NCBI RefSeq assembly: GCF_000732325.1
Contig: NZ_BBIW01000003.1
Location: 124,001-188,000, forward strand
Direction of reading: 5' to 3'
DNA from: Paenibacillus sp. TCA20
Lineage (GTDB): Bacteria; Bacillota; Bacilli; Paenibacillales; Paenibacillaceae
DNA: 64,000 bases
The notes under the pieces are model-generated. The model worked only from the letters and a program-made list of their open reading frames with translations, was not told the DNA's origin and did not search any database. The position numbers were made by a program, and so were the translations under genes. Shown here piece by piece: positions 26,496 to 34,903 of this stretch (position 1 is the first letter of the stretch; every line of letters starts with the position of its first letter).

Positions 26496-27767
26496 TTGGA
26501 CAAATTGGTGATTGAAGGCGGGAAACCCCTATCAGGATCCATACGTATCCACGGAGCGAAAAATGCTGCATTGCCCATCATGGCGGCAAGCCTGCTGGCG
26601 GAAGGGAACACTGAGCTTCATAATGTTCCTCACTTGCTCGACATTGAAGTGATGCTGCACATCCTTGAAAGGCTCGGCTGTAATACGAGACATGAACAAG
26701 GCGTCGTAACGCTCGATACTTCTTTGGTTAGCTCATCAAGAGTTCCGGAAGATTTAATGAACAAGATGCGCTCATCCATTTTTCTGATGGGTCCGCTGCT
26801 GGCGAGATTTGGCGAAGTATCCATTTATCAGCCAGGCGGCTGCGCTATTGGGGAACGTAAGATTGATCTCCATTTGAGGGGACTCGAAGCACTTGGGGCG
26901 GTTATTGAGGAGAAGGATTCGCAGATTACTTGTCGGGCGAAGAAGCTGATCGGTGCAGATATCCAGCTTGATTTTCCAAGCGTAGGTGCTACAGAAAATA
27001 TCATGATGGCAGCAGTAACGGCTTCTGGAACAACGACGATCACAAATGCGGCTAGAGAGCCCGAAATCCAGGATCTTCAAAATTTCCTCAATGCGATGGG
27101 CGCTCATATTATTGGAGCAGGCACGAGCACAATTACGATTCATGGTGTTGATCGGCTGACTTCCTGCACGTATGAGATTATTCCCGATCGAATCGTGGCA
27201 GGCACTGTGCTGATTGCTGCAGCTGCTACACGTGGGAATGTTACGTTAACGCGCAGTAATCCAGCACATCTCACTTCACTTATACACGTGCTGAAGCGTG
27301 CCGGTGTTCAAACAAGTGTATGCAATGATATAATAACCGTGAGCTGTATGGGAAGACCCAAGGCAGTCGATCGTATCGTTACATCACCATATCCGTCATT
27401 TCCTACAGATCTTCAATCACAGGTTATGGTTCTGCTCAGTTTGGCTGATGGATTCAGTATTATGAAGGAAACGGTCTTTGAAGCCAGATTTAAGCATGTG
27501 GATGAACTCAACGTGATGGGAGCCGATATTTCAGTGGATTTGAATACCGCATTCATCCGCGGCGTACCTCGTTTATATGGGGCAACGGTTGAGGCTACGG
27601 ATTTACGGGCAGGTGCGGCACTGGTTATTGCAGGACTCGCAGCGCAGGGCAAAACAGTGGTGGAGCAGGTGCATCATATCGATCGCGGTTACGACCGGAT
27701 TGAACAATTATTTCAGTCCCTGGGTGCTTCGGTTGAACGACAGCCTGTAAGTTTTGTTGCACCGTAA
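26496..27767 (+). CDS. murA: UDP-N-acetylglucosamine 1-carboxyvinyltransferase MurA
   Basis: MurA commits UDP-GlcNAc to peptidoglycan by adding enolpyruvate from PEP; it is the fosfomycin target. The 423 residues start with VIEGGKPLSGSIRIHGAKNA; the loop PGGCAIGERKIDLHL carries the catalytic Cys116, so the protein should be fosfomycin-sensitive in principle. In B. subtilis murB stands at this place. Start: GGAGG at 26483-26487 sits 8 nt before TTG 26496; the GTG at 26487 overlaps this ribosome site and is unlikely. The 274-bp gap before it suggests its own promoter. Confidence 0.94.
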   Translation: MDKLVIEGGKPLSGSIRIHGAKNAALPIMAASLLAEGNTELHNVPHLLDIEVMLHILERLGCNTRHEQGVVTLDTSLVSSSRVPEDLMNKMRSSIFLMGPLLARFGEVSIYQPGGCAIGERKIDLHLRGLEALGAVIEEKDSQITCRAKKLIGADIQLDFPSVGATENIMMAAVTASGTTTITNAAREPEIQDLQNFLNAMGAHIIGAGTSTITIHGVDRLTSCTYEIIPDRIVAGTVLIAAAATRGNVTLTRSNPAHLTSLIHVLKRAGVQTSVCNDIITVSCMGRPKAVDRIVTSPYPSFPTDLQSQVMVLLSLADGFSIMKETVFEARFKHVDELNVMGADISVDLNTAFIRGVPRLYGATVEATDLRAGAALVIAGLAAQGKTVVEQVHHIDRGYDRIEQLFQSLGASVERQPVSFVAP

Positions 27768-27840
27768 ATTCGAATACCTTCATGGTCATTATATTCAAGT
27801 ATATTCATGCTACATCAGATTTAAGCACAATATTGCCCTG

Positions 27841-27868
27841 AAAGTCCCCTCTTTTTGGAGGGGACCTT
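27841..27868 (+). promoter_or_regulatory. Hairpin covering the possible ribosome site of divIB
   Basis: An 11-bp stem (AAAGTCCCCTC with GAGGGGACCTT, one G-U pair) has a TTTTTG loop. Its right arm contains GGAGGGG, the best Shine-Dalgarno match near divIB. There is no following T run, so it is not a normal terminator. Confidence 0.5.
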
Positions 27869-27892
27869 AAGGCTTTTATGGAGCGGACGTCA

Positions 27893-28663
27893 ATGCCAAA
27901 AGGTCAAATTCCTGCTCTCAAAAAAGAGAGCACCCCAAAAATGAAAACAAGCCGGAAAATTATCTTTATTTTGGTGTTGTTATTTATCGTTATTTTTGCA
28001 GTGATCTTCTTTAGATCTCCCGTAAGCAAAATTTCCCAGGTTCAGATAGAAGGAAATGTGTTTAGTACTAGAGAAGAAATTTTATCTAAGAGCGGTCTAG
28101 CGGTAGGAAGTCCTTTTTTCGGAGCCAATGCATCGGATATTGAAGGGGTGCTGGAGGACAGTCCTCTTATTTCTGAAGCAACGGTGGACAAGCAGTTCCC
28201 TGGAATTCTTATCATACACGTCAAAGAGTATGAGACTGTCGCCTACGAATTAGCTTCGGATGGTCAGATTCAAGCCATATTATCCAGCGGTGCCAGCGTC
28301 AATCTGGAGGGAAGAGGCATTGCAGTAGAAAAACCGATTCTTACTCAGTGGAAAGCAGACGATCCGCTGAAGACCGAGCTCTCGAATGTGCTCAAAGAAA
28401 TACCAAATGAGCTGACAACCGATATTTCGGAGATACTGCCATCGCCGACACCTTCGTTTCCCGACCGGATCAAGCTGTATACCAAATCACAGTTTGAGGT
28501 CATCACAACCATTTCTTTGCTTGGAGATAAGGTGAGTTATCTAAACCAAGTCATTGAAACAGAAGAGCCCGGTCTTATCACCATGCTGGAGGCTGATTCC
28601 TATGAGCCCTTTCAGCCGGATGAAGAGGACACCGGGGAAGGCGAAGCGGGAAGCACATCCTGA
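27893..28663 (+). CDS. divIB: Cell division protein DivIB/FtsQ
   Basis: A bitopic divisome protein of 256 residues (from ATG 27893): basic cytoplasmic tail, membrane helix (IIFILVLLFIVIFAVIFF, about 23-40), then a POTRA domain (ISQVQIEGNVFSTREEIL) and the FtsQ-type domain, ending in an acidic Asp/Glu/Gly tail. It stabilises FtsL and regulates the septal synthase. ATG 27878 five codons earlier is possible; GGAG at 27880-27883 favours 27893. The B. subtilis genes ylxW, ylxX and sbp that follow divIB are absent here. Confidence 0.9.
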   Translation: MPKGQIPALKKESTPKMKTSRKIIFILVLLFIVIFAVIFFRSPVSKISQVQIEGNVFSTREEILSKSGLAVGSPFFGANASDIEGVLEDSPLISEATVDKQFPGILIIHVKEYETVAYELASDGQIQAILSSGASVNLEGRGIAVEKPILTQWKADDPLKTELSNVLKEIPNELTTDISEILPSPTPSFPDRIKLYTKSQFEVITTISLLGDKVSYLNQVIETEEPGLITMLEADSYEPFQPDEEDTGEGEAGSTS

Positions 28664-28888
28664 AATAATGGAATCAGCAGTCTATGAAGATAGCACTTTC
28701 TGATTGATTAAAAAAATGTTACACTTTAAGCTATGTGCATCTTACTAACGTATCCTTCTTTTTTCTTCAGAATTTAATAGAATCATCGAGGCGGTTCAAA
28801 CCGTTAATAGACATAGACATACAGCAGAGTGAATCATGCAGCTATTAGGCTTGGAATCAAGCGTAAAGTTCATAATTACACCTAAGAT
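28664..28888. other. Non-coding stretch upstream of the ftsA leader
   Basis: No convincing reading frame was found. The DNA is AT-rich, with a weak TTGATT-N17-TAAGCT pair around 28700 that could be a vegetative ftsAZ promoter. Confidence 0.3.
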
Positions 28889-29001
28889 GGTGGCACCTAA
28901 AAAATTTGTAGAAAAAAGAGGGAAAGCCTTAAACGTGTTGAATATGTAGAGAGTGTTGTAACTTGAGAACGTATATTACTATCGGAGTCAGGAGGTGCCA
29001 C
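28889..29001 (+). promoter_or_regulatory. Inverted repeat that could mask the ftsA ribosome site
   Basis: GTGGCACCT (28890-28898) is perfectly complementary to AGGTGCCAC (28993-29001), which includes part of the ftsA Shine-Dalgarno (AGGAGGTG, 28990-28997). The left arm lies upstream of the sigma-H promoter, so only longer transcripts would contain both arms. Confidence 0.4.
28917..28945 (+). promoter_or_regulatory. Sigma-H-type promoter upstream of ftsA
   Basis: AGAGGGAAA (28917-28925; one mismatch to RnAGGAwWW), an 11-bp spacer and GTTGAATAT (28937-28945; full match to RnnGAATww). In B. subtilis ftsAZ also has a sigma-H promoter that raises FtsZ at the start of sporulation, so the match makes biological sense. 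Confidence 0.6.
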
Positions 29002-29005
29002 AGAC

Positions 29006-30277
29006 TTGAGCAACAATGACATCATTGTTAGTTTGGACATCGGTACATCCAAAGTTCGAGCTATTATTGGGGAAATTAACAATGGAACCTTTAATATTAT
29101 TGGAGTTGGATCTGCCGACTCAGAGGGAATTCGTAAGGGATCAATTGTAGACATTGACCAGACTGTACAATCTATCCGCAATGCAGTAGATCATGCGGAG
29201 CGTATGGTTGGTATTCAAATATCCGAAGTATATGTCGGTATCTCCGGAAATCATATCGGACTTATGACAAGTCACGGCGTTGTGGCAGTATCGAATGAAG
29301 ACCGTGAGATCGGTGAAGAAGACATGGAACGGGTGTTGAAAGCGGCAGAAGTGATTGCTATTCCGCCGGAACGTGAGATCATCGATGTAGTGGCAAGACA
29401 GTACGTAGTGGACGGTCTTGAGGGCATTCAGGATCCACGCGGCATGATCGGTGTAAGACTTGAGGTTGAAGCGACGATTATTACGGGTGCCAAGACTTCC
29501 ATACATAACTTGCTTCGCTGCGTAGAGAAGTCGGGTCTGAAAGTGAAGGATCTTGTACTGATGTCTCTCGGAGCAGGGCTGCTGTCTCTGTCCAAGGATG
29601 AAAAGGGTATGGGATCTGCATTGATCGATATTGGTGCAGGCTCGACCACGATTGCTGTGTTTGAGGAGGGCTCAATTGTCGCCACTTCTACACTCCCGAT
29701 CGGCGGAGAGTTTGTTACTAATGATATTGCATATGGTCTCCGTACTTTGACTGAACAAGCAGAGAAAGTAAAACTGAAGTATGGATGTGCTTGGCTTGAT
29801 GATGCAGCCAGAGATGTCGTATTCAAAGTCACTCGTATCGGCAGCAATGTGGATAAAGAGTTTACTCAAGAGGATCTGGCAGCCATCATTGAACCTCGTG
29901 TGCAGGAGATATTCCAGATGATTCATCAGGAAATGAAGAGACTCGGTTACACGGAGCTTCCCGGAGGTTATATATTAACGGGCGGCACGGTAGCTATGCC
30001 TGGTGTCTTGCAAGTTGCTAGGCATGAGCTTGCGGCTTCAGTAAGAGTGGCCGTACCAGACTTTATCGGGGTGCGTGACCCGGGTTATACTAGCGGTGTG
30101 GGTATCTTGCATAACGTGATCCGCAGTGCTAAAATCAGACCCGCAGCACCAACGAGCGGCGGAGGAAGCAATAACAAGAAACCTACGAATCGTGTTAAGC
30201 CGAATCCGGCTCCGGAAGAAGAACATAAACCAGGGTTTTTCGAACGCATAAAAAATATGTTCAGTGAATTGATTTAG
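29006..30277 (+). CDS. ftsA: Cell division protein FtsA
   Basis: FtsA is an actin-like ATPase that ties FtsZ filaments to the membrane. The 423 residues include VSLDIGTSKVRAIIGE (phosphate 1), LIDIGAGSTTIAVFEEG (phosphate 2) and ILTGGTVAMPG. The C-terminus ends in an amphipathic helix (GFFERIKNMFSELI) for membrane binding, after a basic Pro/Asn linker. TTG 29006 follows AGGAGGTG at 28990-28997 with correct spacing. ftsZ follows after 82 bp. Confidence 0.96.
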   Translation: MSNNDIIVSLDIGTSKVRAIIGEINNGTFNIIGVGSADSEGIRKGSIVDIDQTVQSIRNAVDHAERMVGIQISEVYVGISGNHIGLMTSHGVVAVSNEDREIGEEDMERVLKAAEVIAIPPEREIIDVVARQYVVDGLEGIQDPRGMIGVRLEVEATIITGAKTSIHNLLRCVEKSGLKVKDLVLMSLGAGLLSLSKDEKGMGSALIDIGAGSTTIAVFEEGSIVATSTLPIGGEFVTNDIAYGLRTLTEQAEKVKLKYGCAWLDDAARDVVFKVTRIGSNVDKEFTQEDLAAIIEPRVQEIFQMIHQEMKRLGYTELPGGYILTGGTVAMPGVLQVARHELAASVRVAVPDFIGVRDPGYTSGVGILHNVIRSAKIRPAAPTSGGGSNNKKPTNRVKPNPAPEEEHKPGFFERIKNMFSELI

Positions 30278-30359
30278 AACCGATATATGAAATGGACAGA
30301 ATTCATTTTTGATAAGTGGACGAGCCATCCATGCACACATGAGGGGGAGATGGGAAAGT

Positions 30360-31478
30360 ATGTTGGAATTTGATTTCGAGATGGAGAGCTTGGCTCAGAT
30401 AAAAGTAATAGGTGTCGGTGGCGGCGGAAGCAACGCTGTGAACCGAATGATTGAGAACGGTGTGCAGGGAGTCGAATTCATTACGGTCAACACAGATGCT
30501 CAAGCATTGCATCTTGCCCGTTCTGAACACAAACTGCAAATCGGCGATAAGCTGACAAGAGGGCTTGGTGCGGGTGCTAATCCTGAAGTTGGTAAGAAGG
30601 CAGCCGAGGAATCTCGTGACCTTATCGCTAACACGCTCAAAGGCGCGGATATGGTATTCGTGACAGCAGGTATGGGCGGAGGCACAGGAACGGGTGCAGC
30701 TCCTGTGATCGCTGAGATTGCTAAAGAATGTGGAGCACTAACTGTGGGTGTCGTTACTCGCCCGTTTACGTTTGAAGGACGCAAGCGTTCGAATCAAGCA
30801 GAGCACGGTATAGAGGCGTTGAAAGAAAAAGTAGACACACTGATCGTTATTCCTAATGATCGTTTGCTCGAAATTGTGGATAAGAAGACTCCGATGCTGG
30901 AAGCCTTCCGTGAAGCAGACAACGTTCTTCGTCAAGCGGTACAAGGTATTTCCGACCTTATCGCTGTTCCTGGATTGATTAACCTTGACTTTGCTGACGT
31001 GAAGACGATTATGACGGAGCGCGGTTCCGCCTTGATGGGGATCGGGATGGCAACAGGTGAGAACAGAGCAGCTGAGGCTGCCCGTAAAGCCATCATGAGT
31101 CCGCTGCTTGAAACTTCCATTGAAGGAGCTCGCGGTGTAATCATGAACATAACAGGTGGTGCTAACCTGTCACTATACGAAGTGAATGAAGCAGCTGAGA
31201 TTGTAACCTCTGCATCAGACCCAGAAGTGAACATGATTTTTGGTGCCATTATTGATGAGAATTTGAAGGAAGAAATTAAGGTTACGGTGATTGCGACAGG
31301 ATTCGAGAATAAGCCTGCTGCAACTGCACCACCGGTACGCAAGCCTGCTCAACCGGAAGTGCAGGATAATCGTTCTTCTAACCTGAAGCCATTTGGCAAT
31401 CAGCCTAGCTCTGATCAATTGGATATTCCGACGTTCTTGCGTAATCGCACCAGAAACAACGGCAATAATAACGAATAA
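30360..31478 (+). CDS. ftsZ: Cell division protein FtsZ
   Basis: The tubulin-like GTPase that forms the division ring. The 372 residues show [15 protein letters not shown], the tubulin signature [11 protein letters not shown] (about 104-114), a variable linker (about 318-350) and the conserved C-terminal peptide DIPTFLRNR, which binds FtsA, SepF and others. ATG 30360 ([18 protein letters not shown]) is the usual start; an in-frame start at 30309 would add 17 residues and lacks support. A strong terminator follows. Confidence 0.97.
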   Translation: MLEFDFEMESLAQIKVIGVGGGGSNAVNRMIENGVQGVEFITVNTDAQALHLARSEHKLQIGDKLTRGLGAGANPEVGKKAAEESRDLIANTLKGADMVFVTAGMGGGTGTGAAPVIAEIAKECGALTVGVVTRPFTFEGRKRSNQAEHGIEALKEKVDTLIVIPNDRLLEIVDKKTPMLEAFREADNVLRQAVQGISDLIAVPGLINLDFADVKTIMTERGSALMGIGMATGENRAAEAARKAIMSPLLETSIEGARGVIMNITGGANLSLYEVNEAAEIVTSASDPEVNMIFGAIIDENLKEEIKVTVIATGFENKPAATAPPVRKPAQPEVQDNRSSNLKPFGNQPSSDQLDIPTFLRNRTRNNGNNNE

Positions 31479-31487
31479 ATATCATTC

Positions 31488-31520
31488 AAAAATGCAGCCT
31501 GCACAAGGCTGCATTTTTTT
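31488..31520 (+). terminator. Rho-independent terminator after ftsZ
   Basis: AAAAATGCAGCC (31488-31499), a 7-nt loop, then GGCTGCATTTTTTT. Ends the division cluster. Confidence 0.92.
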
Positions 31521-31565
31521 GTTTCCTGTCACTATACGCCTTGTTCACGTCTTGAATAAGGTGAA

Positions 31566-31636
31566 AAATCCGACAAAAAAAGTTGCAATCCTCCTCCCAA
31601 GTTTAGACAGACTTTGAAAGTCTCCCTCCTTATACT
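31566..31636 (+). promoter_or_regulatory. Putative Spo0A-dependent promoter of spoIIGA-sigE
   Basis: TAGACA (31604-31609) and TATACT (31631-31636) each match 5/6 but are separated by 21 bp, close to the abnormal 22-bp spacing of the B. subtilis spoIIG promoter that needs Spo0A. On the minus strand TTTGTCGGA (about 31568-31576) and TGTCTAA overlapping the -35 (about 31602-31609) are each one mismatch from the Spo0A box. Confidence 0.5.
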
Positions 31637-31679
31637 GGTTATATTCTTTGATTCGATGATACAAGGGTGGTGAGAAAAA

Positions 31680-32645
31680 CTGGTTGTATACATCGACTTG
31701 ATTTTTCTGACCAACCTGCTGATTGACTGGGTCTTGTTATTCTTAACAGCTTGGATGCAGCGCCAGAGGCCAAAGTGGTGGCGAATGGTTATTGCAGCGG
31801 TTATTGGAGCGTTATATGTGGTCATGATGTTCGTACCCGAACTTACCTTTTTGTACACCTTTCTCATCAAGTTCGGCTTGTCATTATTGATGATTTGGAC
31901 CGCCTTCGGATTTCATAGCCTGCAGAGCTTTATGAAGACGATCGGCTCCTTTTACGTCATCAATTTTGTGGCTGCAGGCGGTATACTCGGAGTGCATTAT
32001 TTACTGCAAAGCTCAGGTGAGTTGTTCAACGGAATATTATTCACAACAACGGGAGGCGTGTCGTTTGAACTGCAAGTAGGGTTCTGGTTTATGTTTATTG
32101 TTTTCTTTAGTGTTCTATTCATCTTTAGAGCGGTTCATAAGAACAAGAGGAAAGCAGATCAAATGACAGCGTTCTTCGGTGAAGTGAGCGTACGTATTGG
32201 AGAAGTGGAAGTGAGCTGCACAGGACTTGTGGATACAGGCAACCAGCTCACAGATCCGTTGACCCGCACGCCAGTCATGGTCATGGAAGCCGCATTATGG
32301 GATTCCTACCTGCCTGAGAACTGGAAAGGAAGGATCTCTCAGGTACCCGCTGATCAGCTTGTTATGGAGCTTAGCGATGGCTTCGAATGGCAGGATCGAT
32401 TAAGGCTTGTCCCCTTCCGGGGAATCAACAAAGGAACGTCGTTTATGCTTGCATTGAAACCCGACTCGGTCATGATCAAGATGAATGGGACGTGCTATAC
32501 GCCGGCTCGCACATTGATCGGTCTTGATGGAGGAACGCTCTCATCTGAAGGGAAATACAGGGCGATCATTCATCCGGAATATGTGCAGGACCCCATTATC
32601 AAACCATCAGCCAGTCAATCAGAAAAGCCGCTGAACGTGGTATAG
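31680..32645 (+). CDS. spoIIGA: Sigma-E processing protease SpoIIGA, probable CTG start
   Basis: SpoIIGA is a membrane aspartic protease that cuts pro-sigma-E in the mother cell after engulfment signalling. About five membrane helices fill the N-terminal half; the soluble protease domain has the active-site motif VDTGNQLTDP with Asp185 (Asp183 in B. subtilis). The conserved N-terminus VVYIDLIFLTNLLIDW begins right after CTG 31680; an in-frame stop lies at 31671 and the first standard start, TTG 31698, would remove the YID motif and is 24 nt from the only ribosome site (GGGTGGTGAG, 31665-31674). CTG 31680 is 5 nt from that site. sigE follows after 12 bp. Confidence 0.9.
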   Translation: MVVYIDLIFLTNLLIDWVLLFLTAWMQRQRPKWWRMVIAAVIGALYVVMMFVPELTFLYTFLIKFGLSLLMIWTAFGFHSLQSFMKTIGSFYVINFVAAGGILGVHYLLQSSGELFNGILFTTTGGVSFELQVGFWFMFIVFFSVLFIFRAVHKNKRKADQMTAFFGEVSVRIGEVEVSCTGLVDTGNQLTDPLTRTPVMVMEAALWDSYLPENWKGRISQVPADQLVMELSDGFEWQDRLRLVPFRGINKGTSFMLALKPDSVMIKMNGTCYTPARTLIGLDGGTLSSEGKYRAIIHPEYVQDPIIKPSASQSEKPLNVV

Positions 32646-32657
32646 GAGGAAGTATAC

Positions 32658-33380
32658 ATGCTTGTGAAATGGAAGCTCGCCGCACAGCTGCAGTATTACC
32701 GGTTCCTGTTTTTGTTCGGGCTGAAGAGTGAGGAGATTTATTATATTGGGGGGAGTGAAGCACTCCCGCCGCCGCTTACCCGGGAAGAAGAAGACTATTT
32801 GCTGCAAAAGCTAAAGACAGGTGACCCAGCCATCCGGGCGATGCTAATCGAGCGCAACATTCGGCTTGTCGTCTATATTGCCCGCAAATTCGAGAACACG
32901 GGCATTAACATCGAAGATCTGATCTCCATTGGCGCCATCGGTTTAATTAAAGCCGTGAACACATTTGATCCGGAGAAAAAAATCAAGCTGGCTACCTATG
33001 CGTCCCGTTGTATCGAGAATGAAATCCTGATGTATCTTCGCCGCAACAGCAAAATACGAACCGAGGTTTCTTTTGATGAGCCGCTGAACATTGATTGGGA
33101 TGGCAATGAGCTGCTCTTGTCCGACGTGCTTGGTACGGAGAATGATACGATCTATCGCAACATTGAAGAACAGGTCGATCGCAAGCTGCTGCACAAAGCA
33201 TTAGACAAGCTGACGGATCGGGAACGGATGATCATGGAGCTTCGTTTCGGTCTTCAGGATGGGGAAGAGAAGACGCAGAAGGATGTTGCGGACATGCTGG
33301 GTATCTCTCAATCGTACATCTCCAGACTTGAGAAACGTATCATCAAGCGACTGCGCAAGGAGTTCAACAAAATGGTCTAA
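32658..33380 (+). CDS. sigE: RNA polymerase sporulation factor sigma-E (pro-sigma-E)
   Basis: The early mother-cell sigma factor, made as an inactive membrane-bound precursor. The 240 residues start with an amphipathic pro-sequence (about 1-27) followed by the cleavage region [16 protein letters not shown], known from B. subtilis to be cut near Tyr-Tyr/Ile-Gly by SpoIIGA. Region 2 ([20 protein letters not shown], then [13 protein letters not shown]) and region 4 ([20 protein letters not shown]) are complete. It is transcribed with spoIIGA from the promoter near 31604. Confidence 0.96.
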   Translation: MLVKWKLAAQLQYYRFLFLFGLKSEEIYYIGGSEALPPPLTREEEDYLLQKLKTGDPAIRAMLIERNIRLVVYIARKFENTGINIEDLISIGAIGLIKAVNTFDPEKKIKLATYASRCIENEILMYLRRNSKIRTEVSFDEPLNIDWDGNELLLSDVLGTENDTIYRNIEEQVDRKLLHKALDKLTDRERMIMELRFGLQDGEEKTQKDVADMLGISQSYISRLEKRIIKRLRKEFNKMV

Positions 33381-33419
33381 AATCAAGTCTTGGGTATAAC
33401 TGGTAAGCGGTTCTATTTG

Positions 33420-33448
33420 GAATAAAAATACCTCTCCCGGAGATAATG
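33420..33448 (+). promoter_or_regulatory. Sigma-F-type promoter of sigG
   Basis: GAATA (33420-33424; one mismatch to GYATA), a 14-bp spacer and GGAGATAATG (33439-33448), a full match to the sigma-F -10 consensus GGnRAnAHTR. In B. subtilis sigG is likewise made in the forespore under sigma-F. Confidence 0.55.
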
Positions 33449-33482
33449 TACATTAATGTTTCTCCTTGGGAGGTAAATCACG

Positions 33483-34265
33483 ATGACCCGTAATAAAGTC
33501 GAGATTTGTGGCGTGGATACGTCGAAACTGCCGGTCCTAACCAACGTAGAAATGCGTGAGTTATTTACGAATCTTCAGCAAAATAATGAGCGCTCAGCTA
33601 GAGAGAAATTAGTGAATGGGAACCTGCGCCTCGTGCTCAGCGTCATTCAACGTTTCAATAACCGGGGAGAATTCGTTGACGATTTGTTCCAGGTTGGCTG
33701 TATAGGCCTCATGAAAGCCATTGATAACTTTGATTTGTCTCAGAATGTGAAGTTCTCCACTTATGCAGTACCGATGATTATCGGTGAAATTCGAAGATAC
33801 CTGCGGGATAACAACCCGATTCGAGTTTCCAGATCCCTCCGGGATATTGCATATAAGGCATTGCAGGTTAGAGATGCGCTGACCAATATGAACTCTCGCG
33901 AGCCGACCATTTTTGAGATTTCCGAAGTGCTCAATGTGCCTAAAGAGGATGTTGTATTCGCGCTTGATGCGATTCAGGACCCCGTGTCCTTGTTTGAGCC
34001 GATATATCATGACGGCGGTGACCCGATCTATGTGATGGACCAGATCAGTGACGATAAGAACAAGGATGTGTCGTGGATTGAGGAGATCGCGCTTAGAGAA
34101 GCAATGCAGCGGCTTGGGAAGCGTGAAAAAATGATTCTATCCATGCGCTTTTTTGAAGGAAAGACCCAGATGGAAGTGGCTGATGAGATCGGTATTTCCC
34201 AGGCGCAGGTATCAAGACTTGAGAAATCAGCCATTCAGCAAATGCAAAAGCATGTGAAAACCTAA
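33483..34265 (+). CDS. sigG: RNA polymerase sporulation factor sigma-G
   Basis: The late forespore sigma factor. The 260 residues begin with the sigma-G-specific N-terminus KVEICGVDTSKLPVL, then region 2 (NLRLVLSVIQRFNNRGEFVD, FSTYAVPMIIGEIRRYLRD), region 3 and region 4 (TQMEVADEIGISQAQVSRLE). Length is typical. GGGAGGT precedes ATG 33483 with good spacing. Its own promoter lies in the 102-bp gap after sigE, so it can be made independently of spoIIGA-sigE. Confidence 0.96.
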   Translation: MTRNKVEICGVDTSKLPVLTNVEMRELFTNLQQNNERSAREKLVNGNLRLVLSVIQRFNNRGEFVDDLFQVGCIGLMKAIDNFDLSQNVKFSTYAVPMIIGEIRRYLRDNNPIRVSRSLRDIAYKALQVRDALTNMNSREPTIFEISEVLNVPKEDVVFALDAIQDPVSLFEPIYHDGGDPIYVMDQISDDKNKDVSWIEEIALREAMQRLGKREKMILSMRFFEGKTQMEVADEIGISQAQVSRLEKSAIQQMQKHVKT

Positions 34266-34322
34266 TCGCAGAAATAAGAGCTTGATTTAAAAAAACGGAT
34301 TGTATTGCATCATTTTCCAACT

Positions 34323-34365
34323 AACCTCCACTTTCGCGTATGCAGCGCGGAGCTGGAGGTTTTAT
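34323..34365 (+). terminator. Probable terminator after sigG
   Basis: AACCTCCA (34323-34330) pairs with TGGAGGTT (34354-34361), with an inner CGCG/CGCG pairing, followed by TTTATT. Confidence 0.65.
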
Positions 34366-34472
34366 TATGTCAGAAAGCCGACCAAGCCTTCATAAAAAAA
34401 AGGACATTTTGGGCGTTCCAAACATATATTGATATAAGGATTCAATTTATAAGAGCGGGATGTGAGGATAAG

Positions 34473-34808
34473 ATGAGCTCAGGAGATCTGACGGTGAGAG
34501 CGATGAAAATATCAGATTTTCAAACCAAGGATGTCATTAATATTGTGGATGGAAAAAGACTGGGCCAAATCAGTGATCTGGAGCTGGACCTTCGGCAGGG
34601 ACGCATTGAGGCCATTGTTGTACCGAGCTATAGCCGGTTCATGGGGCTGTTTGGTGGAGGCTCAGATCTGATTATCCCTTGGCGAAATATTGTCAAGATC
34701 GGCTCGGACGTCGTGCTTGTGAAGATGGATGAAGTGAAGGAAGCAAAGACCGAGGATGCCTATAACGAACGTGTGGAGCGGCGCGAAGGGGAACGAAAGG
34801 GATTCTAG
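34473..34808 (+). CDS. ylmC: YlmC/YmxH family PRC-barrel protein
   Basis: A small PRC-barrel-like protein of 111 residues, known in spore formers as YlmC/YmxH; the function is not settled. The conserved part is MKISDFQTKDVINIVDGKRL followed by ISDLELDL and VPSYSR, with a charged C-terminal tail. The start is uncertain: ATG 34473 has TGAGG 5 nt upstream, but ATG 34503 (MKISDF) matches the usual family N-terminus. A longer in-frame opening at 34305 runs through the sigG terminator and is unlikely. First gene of the ylm group. Confidence 0.8.
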   Translation: MSSGDLTVRAMKISDFQTKDVINIVDGKRLGQISDLELDLRQGRIEAIVVPSYSRFMGLFGGGSDLIIPWRNIVKIGSDVVLVKMDEVKEAKTEDAYNERVERREGERKGF

Positions 34809-34903
34809 TATGAGTCCGGCATCCCCTAAAGAGACATGAGGGCTGTTTTTTTGGTACACTGGTGTATAGATGTTTCTAAAGAAGAACGAGGTGATACACA
34901 AGC

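Noticed and set aside
31698..32645. spoIIGA starting at TTG 31698
   Set aside because: It would remove the conserved VVYID start and is 24 nt from the only ribosome site.
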